From the NCBI GenBank assembly GCA_001275005.1, contig JWZX01001735.1:1-19928 (forward strand): a stretch of 19,928 nt of DNA. The letters are read 5' to 3'. This document shows, piece after piece, positions 7,442-16,400 of the stretch. Numbering within the stretch: the first letter of the stretch is position 1; every line of letters starts with the position of its first letter. This DNA is from Chrysochromulina tobinii. Its lineage: Eukaryota; Haptophyta; Prymnesiales; Chrysochromulinaceae. The notes below the pieces were generated by a model that saw only the letters and a program-made list of their open reading frames with translations, was not told where the DNA came from and did not search any database. The position numbers and the translations under genes were made by a program.

Positions 7442-9433
7442 TCAGTCAAGGTCATCCGTGGCGCACGAGGGCGCCGTGCCGCTCGTACGGCGGCCTGGTG
7501 ATGGCGGCGGCAAGGTGGTGTGCACGGCCAGCGGCTGCTTGTTCACGTTGATGTTCACGTCGGGGAAGTGCACGACTTTGAGGCCCGAGTGAAGACCCTT
7601 GAGGCTCGCCTGCTCGAACGCCTGCTGGAGCGAGATGAGATCTGGCGGGAGGATCTCGCCTCGTCCCAACAGAGTGATGAGCAGCCGAGTCTCAAGGGTA
7701 AGACTTGGGGCGTGGGTGACATTTGGAGCGGTCTGGAGCGCCTGGGCATGTGCCTGGGCATGTGCCTGGGCCACCAGGGCCGTCCAGCCGGGGGGAGGGG
7801 CAGCCGATCCATTTCTGCCGTCCATATCCACATCTTCACCCATCTTGGTGCTCATGTGGATCTGGACGCTCGCCAGCGATGCAGAGGCAGCCGAGGCGCT
7901 CGCACTCGCCGAGAGGGCCAGTAGCGGTTCGTCCATCTCAAGTTCCACTCGAGTGGCGGGAAGATCTCGAACAAGTAGCGGTCCATTCCAATCATCGGAG
8001 CCCGACTCCTGCCATCGTCGCAATCTGTCTGGATCTCCCGCCTCGAGCGAGGAGATGCGATCCCGGATGCGATCTGGATTCTCGATAGCTTTTGACCCGC
8101 CGATGGAGAGCTGAGTGTCTAGCGCCATCCTGGCGGACGCTCGCCGCCGGATAGCAAGCTCGAGCGCACTGTCGCCTGCTTCATCGCCTTCTTCCGTCGA
8201 TTGCACCTCTCCACGATCCATCGCCGCGATTGGCATGCTCGAGGCCGGACCCCGGGGTCTGGTGGACGAGCCGGTGGACGCAAGCAGAGGCGTCCCCCTA
8301 GACTGGCCCACGGCATCCAATCGAGACTCAGCAGCGGCGACGGTATTCTGGAGCTCGGCAGCGTGGATCGCCTTCTTGAGCTCCGCCGCGAGCGCGTAGT
8401 TCTTGGATGCCACGGCCGCGGCGAGATCGGATCTGAGATCGTGCCGAGCTCCGCCGAGATCGGGCCGAGCTCCGCCGAGATCCCTCTCGAACTCTGCGAC
8501 GGTGTTGTCACTCGCCACCACGGCGCTCGGAGGTGGGACTGCTCCGCTGAACTGGCCGTTCACGTTCACACCTGCAGACGAGACGTCGACGATGCCCTGA
8601 CTCTGCACGACCGGCGCTTTCTCGAGCGCAGACCCGATGAGCCCGATCGGTGCCTTCGCTGCTCTCGCTGCCTCTGCGGCTACGTCGGCGGACTCTTCCG
8701 CGGGTAGCTTCAGCTGGGCGGCTTCGGCAACGGCTACGGAGTTGGCTGCGGAGCGGCGCACGAGCACCTTGCACGGGCGCGTGATCGCTGTCCGGTCCCC
8801 ACGAATCCGCGTCGCCACCTCCAGCTTTTCCACCCCGGCCATCGGAACGCCCCCGACGCTCACAACCACATCAGACGTTCGAAAGCCCGCAAGCTCTGCG
8901 TAGCTGCCTGGGTCGACAGAGCGGACCACGTTGCCCGCGGCGACCGAGAGACCCATCCGGACGCCCACGGGCATCGACGGCACCGACAGCGTCACCAGTC
9001 CTTCGTCCTTGTCCTCGCCCTCCTCGTCCTTCTTTGCGTCCTCATGAGAGTCCTCAGGGTCAGTGTGCCAACCTTGCTCGTCCTCGTCCTCGTCCTCGTC
9101 CTCGGGCGTCTCGCGCGTCACCACGATGCTCTTGGGTGCTTGCACCTTGGACGGGTCTCCGCGCATGGTGCTCGCGATGGTCAACTTGTCCATGCCCTTG
9201 GTGATTCGCAGCTCGTCGATGGAGACGAGCAGGTCGCCCGCGAGGAAGCCTGCCTGCTCGCCGATGGAGCCCGGGTTCGTCTTACGGATGCGGAAGTCGT
9301 TCGTGATGAAGATGCCGAGCTTGTCGCTCGGCTTGAGCGAGGGCAGCTGTAGAGTGATCTCTGGCATCTTTGGCACAGCGAACGACGGCGGGCGCCGCGA
9401 GTCCGCGACACCTTGATTGACCGTTGGCAACAT
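7442..9433 (-). CDS. Two-PDZ-domain protein with acidic linker and UVR-like motif
   Basis: The product has 663 residues from the ATG at 9433 and no visible intron. PDZ-like domain 1 covers about 26-108 (LGIFI, then NPGSIGEQAGFLAGDLLVSID), an Asp/Glu-rich linker 109-145, and PDZ-like domain 2 146-226 (VDPGSYAELAGFRTSDVVVSVGG). Residues about 332-360 (DLAAAVASKNYALAAELKKAI) resemble a UVR motif, a short helical hairpin used for protein contacts. The rest is low complexity, including AHAQ repeats and Ser/Ala runs, and a final helical segment. A role as an intracellular scaffold is inferred from the PDZ pair; ligands are unknown. Other in-frame ATGs are at 9478, 9475 and 9367; 9433 is a compromise that leaves room from the divergent octanoyltransferase. 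The 9367 start would keep both PDZ domains intact. Confidence 0.78.
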   Translation of the reverse strand: MLPTVNQGVADSRRPPSFAVPKMPEITLQLPSLKPSDKLGIFITNDFRIRKTNPGSIGEQAGFLAGDLLVSIDELRITKGMDKLTIASTMRGDPSKVQAPKSIVVTRETPEDEDEDEDEQGWHTDPEDSHEDAKKDEEGEDKDEGLVTLSVPSMPVGVRMGLSVAAGNVVRSVDPGSYAELAGFRTSDVVVSVGGVPMAGVEKLEVATRIRGDRTAITRPCKVLVRRSAANSVAVAEAAQLKLPAEESADVAAEAARAAKAPIGLIGSALEKAPVVQSQGIVDVSSAGVNVNGQFSGAVPPPSAVVASDNTVAEFERDLGGARPDLGGARHDLRSDLAAAVASKNYALAAELKKAIHAAELQNTVAAAESRLDAVGQSRGTPLLASTGSSTRPRGPASSMPIAAMDRGEVQSTEEGDEAGDSALELAIRRRASARMALDTQLSIGGSKAIENPDRIRDRISSLEAGDPDRLRRWQESGSDDWNGPLLVRDLPATRVELEMDEPLLALSASASASAASASLASVQIHMSTKMGEDVDMDGRNGSAAPPPGWTALVAQAHAQAHAQALQTAPNVTHAPSLTLETRLLITLLGRGEILPPDLISLQQAFEQASLKGLHSGLKVVHFPDVNINVNKQPLAVHTTLPPPSPGRRTSGTAPSCATDDLD

Positions 9434-9571
9434 TTGAGCGAAAGCAAATTTCAATCTTGCATGCAGCCCAAACATCATATGAAATGCCGCACACGAGACG
9501 CACTTCACACGTCTCAAGCCGCAGTTCACGGGTTAGGGCACCCTCAAAGGACACTTCGCTCGCCATCCTGG
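9434..9571. promoter_or_regulatory. Likely bidirectional promoter between PDZ and lipB genes
   Basis: The two genes start head to head, so their promoters must share or overlap this stretch. Both frames stay open into it on their own strand (minus frame to 9529, plus frame from 9413), which makes the true starts hard to place. I see no clear TATA box. Position alone supports this call. Confidence 0.45.
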
Positions 9572-10354
9572 ATGACGGCACCGCGCCGCGTGGTCGTGCA
9601 GCGCCTGTCGGGGCTCATCGGCTACGAGGACGGTCTGCGGCTGCAGCACCGCCTGGTGCAGCGGCGAAAGGCCGGCGCGCTCGCCGACACACTGCTGCTG
9701 CTGGAGCACGCGCCGGTGTTCACGCTTGGCCGGCTGCAGGCATCGGCGGCTAATGTGCTCGCGGCGCCCGAGGCGCTCGCGGCGGCGGGCGCGAGCGTGG
9801 TGCAGTCGGATCGCGGCGGCAACGTCACCTTCCACGGGCCGGGTCAGCTCGTCGCCTATCCGATCCTCGACCTCGCCGCCGGCTACCGGCGCGACTTGCA
9901 CTGGTACGTAGAGAGGCTCGAGGACGTTATGATTGGCACGGCGGCGCAATTTGGCGTGTCGGCGGTGCGCGGCGCGCCCGGTCACACCGGCGTGTGGGTA
10001 GGCGAGCGCAAGATCGGCGCCATTGGCGTGCGCGTGCAGCGCTGGCTCAGCAGCCACGGCGTGGCACTCAACGCAGACGTCGACCTGAGCTTCTTCGACA
10101 TGATCGTGCCGTGCGGGCTGCACGAGGCACCGCAGGTCACGTCGCTCAGCCGCGAGCTCGGGCGCACGGTAAGCGTCGGCGAGCTGCGGCCACGTTTCGA
10201 GGCGGCGTTTGCGGAGGCCTTTGAGTGCGAGCTCGTGGACGGAGCGCACGTCGACGAGATCGAGATTAGTGGCGCGGATCTCGAGCTCAGTCGAGTTACG
10301 ACGAAGAGTGTAGACCCGACCAGACCACCCAGCCCAAAGATGAGAGCCGAATGA
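9461..10354 (+). CDS. lipB: Lipoyl(octanoyl) transferase
   Basis: It moves an octanoyl group from octanoyl-acyl carrier protein to a lysine of lipoyl-domain proteins, the first step of protein lipoylation, normally in mitochondria or plastids. The family signature RGGNVTFHGPGQLVAYPILDL-type segment is encoded around 9812-9875. The catalytic Lys lies in GERKIGAIG (codon 10010-10012) and the catalytic Cys in IVPCGL (codon 10112-10114); their 34-residue spacing equals that of Lys135 and Cys169 in the E. coli enzyme. SSHGVALN and VTSLSREL are also conserved, and the latter is close to animal LIPT2. The conserved core begins just after an ATG at 9572. The earlier ATG at 9461 was chosen because it adds a 37-residue leader rich in Arg, His and Ser and nearly free of acidic residues, as expected of an organelle-targeting peptide. 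The 9572 start remains possible. Confidence 0.94.
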   Translation: MQPKHHMKCRTRDALHTSQAAVHGLGHPQRTLRSPSWMTAPRRVVVQRLSGLIGYEDGLRLQHRLVQRRKAGALADTLLLLEHAPVFTLGRLQASAANVLAAPEALAAAGASVVQSDRGGNVTFHGPGQLVAYPILDLAAGYRRDLHWYVERLEDVMIGTAAQFGVSAVRGAPGHTGVWVGERKIGAIGVRVQRWLSSHGVALNADVDLSFFDMIVPCGLHEAPQVTSLSRELGRTVSVGELRPRFEAAFAEAFECELVDGAHVDEIEISGADLELSRVTTKSVDPTRPPSPKMRAE

Positions 10355-10403
10355 GAAGAAGCCATTTTCGTCTGGAAGAGTTCTTTTGACAAGTTCACAG
10401 CCA

Positions 10404-10423
10404 ATGTTTATACATGTTTATAG
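10404..10423 (+). promoter_or_regulatory. Tandem ATGTTTATAC/ATGTTTATAG, possible core promoter
   Basis: Two 10-base AT-rich copies differing only in the last base lie 55-75 bases before the start of the large multidomain gene, in otherwise GC-rich DNA. TTTATA could act as a TATA-like element. It could equally belong to the 3' end of the octanoyltransferase transcript. Confidence 0.3.
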
Positions 10424-10477
10424 TTCACGCACCAAACATGTTGAGAGCCTCCAAAAGTGGGAGAGGCTCTAATTCCT

Positions 10478-13400
10478 ATGCCACTCCCTTCCGCGGAGAC
10501 GCTCGCGGATGTCGAGCAGAGCCTCGGCGAGGCAGTCAAGGCGTGCCTCGGCCTGCCAGCGGACGACCGCCCCGCTTTCATTGGAAGCTACCTGCTCGCC
10601 AAGCTGAGCGGGTCGGAGCTGCCGACGGCCCCGGCCGCGAGCCCGTCCTCTGCGAGTCTCGGTGCGGAGCTCCCGGCACTCGCACGCCTGCTGTCCAAGG
10701 CGCTCAACGTGGCGTCAGAGCTGACGCCCGACGAGCCGCTACGCGGTCTGGCCGAGGCCTTGACGGCCGGCGCCGCGCCGGTGTCGTCTGATGAGGCGGC
10801 GGCGGCCGAGGCAGCGGCAGCGGCCGAGGCGGCGGCGGCCGAGGAGGCAGCAGCGGCTGAGGCAGCGGCGGCGGCCGAGGCGGCGGCGGCCGAGGCGGCG
10901 GCAGCCGAGGCGGCATCTGATGAGGCGGCGGCGGCCGAGGAGGCAGCTGCGGCCGAGGAGGCAGCTGCGGCCGAGGCGGCGGCGGCCGAAGCAGCGGCGG
11001 CCGAGGCAGCAGCGGCCGAGGAGGCAGCAGCGGACGAGGAGGCGGCGGCGGCCGAGGAGGCGGCCGCCGAGGACTTTGCACGCACGATGCGTGCTAGGGA
11101 GAATGAGGATTCGGCCAAGGCCAGGTCAGCCATGCTGCTACAGAAGCGCGCGCGCGGCCGCTCCTCGCGTCAGATGATCAAGCAGAAGCGCGGGGACGGC
11201 GTGTACGGCCTGATGGAGGGTGATGACCTCAAATGGCAATGCCGGTGCGGTGGCGTCATCCTCCTGCTGCGCGGCAACCCGTTGTTTGACGTCGACTGTC
11301 ACTGCACGCACTGCTTACCGGTTGCCCAATACGTGCTCTCAAAGGGTGTTAGCCTCAAGAACGCGGGCATCTCTGCCGTGTGCGCCACCGGCCACGGCGT
11401 GGCCAAGTCGTTCTACTCGCTCGACTGCGTCAGTGTGTACCGGGGGCGCGAGCATCTGCAGCTGGTGAAGCGCGCTGTCACGCGCACCAACTCCTCTGCT
11501 GACCACTGATGACCCCGCTGACGATGGCTTCTGATTGCCTCCCTCATCAGGTGAAGCGCGCTGCCACGGGCACCAACGTGCGCGCGTACACGGGGTGTTG
11601 TAATACGCTCTGCGTCACCGACGGCGGCGAAGATCTTGCGCCTCCTCTTCGCAGCTTCTCGCGTACGTGTCTCAACTGCTCGGATGGGACCCCTGATGAC
11701 CACTGACGACCCCTGATGACCCCTGATGACCTCTGATGGCCTGCCTTATCAGGTACATGTCTCAAGTGCTCGGATGGGAAGGTGTACATACCCCCGGGCC
11801 CAGTACCCATCACGTGCGCGGCCAACCACCCGAGCTTCGCGACGCTGCCCGATCCCAAATATGGTAAGTACCCTGCGGAGGTCCAAGCTCAATTGGACGA
11901 ATTCGCTGAGTACGCCGAGGATAAGATCGACGAGGTGAGTGCCATCGGCGTGCCCTCCGAGTGCCATCGGAGTGCCCTCGGAGTGACCTCTGATGACCTC
12001 GGAGTGACCGCGGAGTGACCTCCCTCGGAGTGACCTCGGAGTGACCTCGGAGTGACCTCGGAGTGACCTCGGAGTGACCTCGGAGTGACCTCGGAGTGAC
12101 CTCGGAGGGCCATCTACGCACTGATGGCCACACTCATCAGTTCACCGATTGCCTCCTTCATCAGGTGAGTGGCCAGTGGGGTCCGCGCGGTTCCGACCCT
12201 TCACTCTTCTATACGCCCGCCTCCGCTGTGAAGGAGATGGCGGTTGGGCTGGTCGGGATCGATGACGCACTCAAAGACTTCATCGAGGATGCGAGGGTGA
12301 GGGCACGCGCGGAGGCAGAAGCTCTTCGTCTGAAGGCGATCATGGAGGCGGAAGCGGCGGCGGCGGCGGCGGCCTTGCAGGTGGAGACGCCTTGACTACC
12401 TCTGATGGTCACTGATGACCACTGACGATGACCTCCTGATGACCTCCCTCATCAGATCCTGATGGCCTCCTAATTGCCTCCCTCATCAGATCCTGATGGC
12501 CTCCTAATTGCCTCCCTCATCAGGTGAAGATGGACGAGGCCCAAGCTCTCCTCGATCAGTACCCGATGCAGGTCAAGATGTACGAGCGGAAGCCGGAGTT
12601 TGCCGCCTTGGATCTCGTCGACAAGGCGTCGTTCTTGCGTGAGATGATGCAGATTTCCGAGGCCGCGCCAGCTGCGACCAAGGTCGAGACCTTTGACGAC
12701 ATCGTCTCGTCGATGGCAGCGAGCATGGTGCTGGAAGTGCAGGAGCATAACCCTGACTTACAAATCATCCATGCGCCCATCTTCGATCAGGAGGAGGTTG
12801 TGCGCAAGGCGCGCGCGATCGCCGATGAAGCCTTCCGACGGTAATGATGTGCAGACTCTGCTCCTGATTGCCACCACTGATTGCCACGGATGGCCATTTG
12901 GTTGCTGCGTGCAGGTATGCTACGGACGGCAGCGGGCCACAAGCCTCCGCCCCTGCACGCATGCAATTGCTCACCACGGCGCCCTCTCCCCACAGGTATG
13001 ATACGGACGGCAGTGGCGAAATCGATAAGTCGGAGTTGTTTGAGATGTGCCTCACCGTCGGGCAGGTGATTGCCACTGATTGCCACTGATTGCGAGGGAG
13101 CAGCTGTCGGGCAGGTGGCGCTAATTGCCAGGGATTACGACTGACTGCGACTGCTTGCGACTGCTTGCGAGTGACTGCAACTGCTTGCGACTGATTGCGA
13201 CTGCTTGCCACCTGCCGAGCAGGTGGCGCTGATTGCGACTGATTGCGACTGATTACGACTGATTGCGACTGATTGCGACTGATTGTGACTGATTGCGACC
13301 TGCCGAGCAGGTGGCGCCGCGGGGGGCGACCACGCCTGAGAAGCTCGAGTACCTCGAGAAGCAGTGGGCTCTCGCGGATACCAACGGCGACGGCACCGTC

Positions 13401-16400
13401 GACTTTGACGAGTTCGTTGAGTTCTATGTGTGTACTCTCGAGGCTCTGGCGGCGGAGGAGGCCGCACGCCATGCGTTCAATCGATACGACGTCGACGGCT
13501 CCAATTCGCTCGAGAAGCACGAGCTCGTGCAGGTGGCGCTGAGTGCGACTGATTGCGACTGATTGCGACTGATTGCGACTGATTGCGACTGAGTGCGACT
13601 GATTGCGACTGATTGCGCCTGCTGCATGCAACGTCCCATAGGCGCTCTTCGAGCTTGACATGGTGCCCGGCCACGACGCGCACGAAAGACGTGTGTACCT
13701 CGAGGACCAGTTTGCCATCGCCGATCAGGACGGCAACGGCGTCGTCGACTTTATGGAATTCGTCGCGTTCTACACGCAAGCGCTGCACGACAGTCGTAAG
13801 TCCGATTTGGTGCACGAGCGCCGGCGCAAAACGCAGGAGCAGCGCGCGCGCCGTCGCGAGCGCGCGCTCAAGTACGTGCAGGCGGACGCGCTCAAGACGG
13901 CGCTCGCTGCGGGCACGTTGCAGCTGCTGAGTGCTCAGTGGCTGCTTGCACGAGCGGGGTACGCGAGCACTGTGGTGGAGCGCCGCGGCATTACGAAGAC
14001 GAAGTGGAGTCTGAGGGAATCGCTGCAGCCGCTGCCGCCCTTCCAGGTGCGTGGCTCATCGCTGATGGGCTCTGATGACCTCGTGATTGCCTCCCTCATC
14101 GGCCGCCCTTCCAGGTGCGTGGCTCATCGCTGATGGGCTCTGATGACCTCGTGATTGCCTCCCTCATCGGCCGCCCTTCCGCGGGTGCGTGAGGGCCGCC
14201 GATGGACTCCGATTGGCCTCTGATGACCTCTGATGACCTCTGATGACCTCTGATGGCCTCTGATGGCCTCTCTTTCGCCTCTGATGACCTCTGATGGCCT
14301 CTCTTGGGCCTTTGATCGCCTCTGATGACCTCTGATTGGCCTTTGATGACCTCTGATTGGCATTCGATGACCTCTGGATTGCCTTCCTCATCAGGTGCTC
14401 AAAGAGGAAAGTCCCGAGGCCTACTTCGGCGCGGAAGCGTTCGAGAGCAACCTCGCTTCGTTCGATGAGATGAGTGTGGCCAACGGAGCGGCCGCTGCCG
14501 GCCTCCGGGCTGCGCCAGTCATCTTGACGATGTTTGTGCCGGAGAGCGAAGAGCATGCGGATCCAGAGGGGACCGTCTTGGCGCGGGTCGCAAAGAACCT
14601 CGCGCGCCAACTACATACCTACCAGAGCTGGGGCTTCGAGGATATGGGCGTGTGGATTGGGTGGAGTTGCGTTCCACAGACGACTCCGGGGGGCACGTAC
14701 ACGCGCACCCCTGAGCAGGAGCAGCTCTACTTGCACGTCCTGCAGGAGCTCCCGATCTGGATCTCGCACAAGCTCACCACCATCTACCAGATACATGATC
14801 AACAGGTGTGACGCCGCCTTCTCATTGATTGCCTACGATTGCCTCTCATTGATTGCCTACGATTGCCTCCCTCATCAGGTGACGCCGCCTTCTCCAGCTC
14901 TCTTCTCCAGCTCGAGGACATTCTCTTCTTCTCTTCTCTTCCCTTCCCTTCTCTTCTCCAGCTCTCTTCTCCAGCTCGAGGACATTCTCTTCTTCTCTTC
15001 TCTTCCCTTCCCTTCTCTTCTCCAGCTCTCTTCTCCAGCTCGAGGACAAGGCTGATGGCCTACGATTTCCTCTCATTGATTGCCTCGGATTGCCTCCCTC
15101 ATCAGGTGACGCCGCCGCCTCTCGAGCACGGTTGGCTCTTCTTCGCCGACGCGCTATGCTACCTCTTCAAGGAGGCGTCGCCCACGAAGCCTTTCAAGGT
15201 GACGCTCGATCAGCACCGCGATGACCTCTGATGGCCTCTGATGGCCTCTGATGACCTCTGATGGCCTCTGATGGCCTCTGATGACCTCTGATGACCTCTG
15301 ATGACCTTTGATGGCTTCCAATTGCCTCCCTGAGCCTGCCTGATTGGGTCCCTCATCAGGTCAAGTTCGATCAGCTCATGCCCTTCTGGTCGTCCATTGT
15401 GGACTTGGGGCACTCCGACGTGCTCCTGGACACGGAGGGCATCAATCCGCAGGCGGGCGCGCCCAGGCGCAAGCCCCCCCTCTCCGCGCCGCGCTTCATC
15501 GAGCAGTTTCTCGGAAAGCACTTTGCGCCGCACGAGGAGAAGGTTCGTCAAAATCTCGAGATCTTCTACCGGTTTGCCATCGAGGACGGCTTCAACTCAC
15601 TTGAGCGGCTCTCGTACGGCAAGCTCAGCTGGAGCGATGGTGACGTGTCTGAGCTCGCAAGCTGCTTCATGGAGGTGCCGCTGATGGCCGCTGATGGCCG
15701 CTGAACCGCTGATGACCACTGATGGCCACTGGCTGATGGGCCTCTGATTGGTCTCTGGTCAACCTCTGATGATTGCCACCCTCATCAGGTACCGATGCCA
15801 CAAGTGCTCGAGCTCGACCTGAGCTGGAATGACATGCGGACGGGCAAGGGGCTCGAGATGCTCGGGACGGCGCTTGCATGCGGCTCGCTCAGCTCGCTCC
15901 AGAAGCTCAATCTGATTAATTGCACCGCCATCAAGACGCTGCCCGAGGCGATTGGCGAGCTGCTCGAGCTCCAGGTGACCATCGCCTCGGATTGCCCTCG
16001 GAGTGCCTCTGATGACCTCGAAGTGACCTCGGAGTGACCTCGGAGTGATCTCGGAGTGACCTCTGATGACCTCGAAGTGACCTCGGAGTGACCTCGGAGT
16101 GATCTCGGAGTGACCTCTGATGACCTCGGATTGCCCTCTGATGACCTCGGAGTGACCTCTGATGACCTCGGAGTGCCCTCGGATCGCATCTGCGTGACTG
16201 GTGCTCGCGCCGCAGGTGATCCTACTCGACGGCTGCGTGCAACTGCGCACGCTGCCAAAGTCGATGACGAAGCTCGCGTCGCTCAGGCTGCTCAGTTTAG
16301 TCAACTGCCATCTACTCTTCGATGAGGAGCTGAACCACATGCCGAGCTCATGCAAGATCGAGCGCAAGCCCGCAGGCTCCCCACGCGCTACGCCTCGCTG

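Noticed and set aside
10588-11133. Minus-strand Ala/Ser-rich open frame
   Set aside because: It is the antisense of the Ala/Glu tract in exon 1, kept open by composition.
12765-13718. Long minus-strand open frame rich in [10 protein letters not shown] repeats
   Set aside because: It is the reverse reading of the 10-base intron arrays and the EF-hand exons. The plus strand gives a consistent spliced frame, and the minus product has no domain.
13132-14390. CRISPR-like array
   Set aside because: The units are 10-11 bases in direct contact without unique spacers and lie inside spliced introns of a eukaryotic gene.
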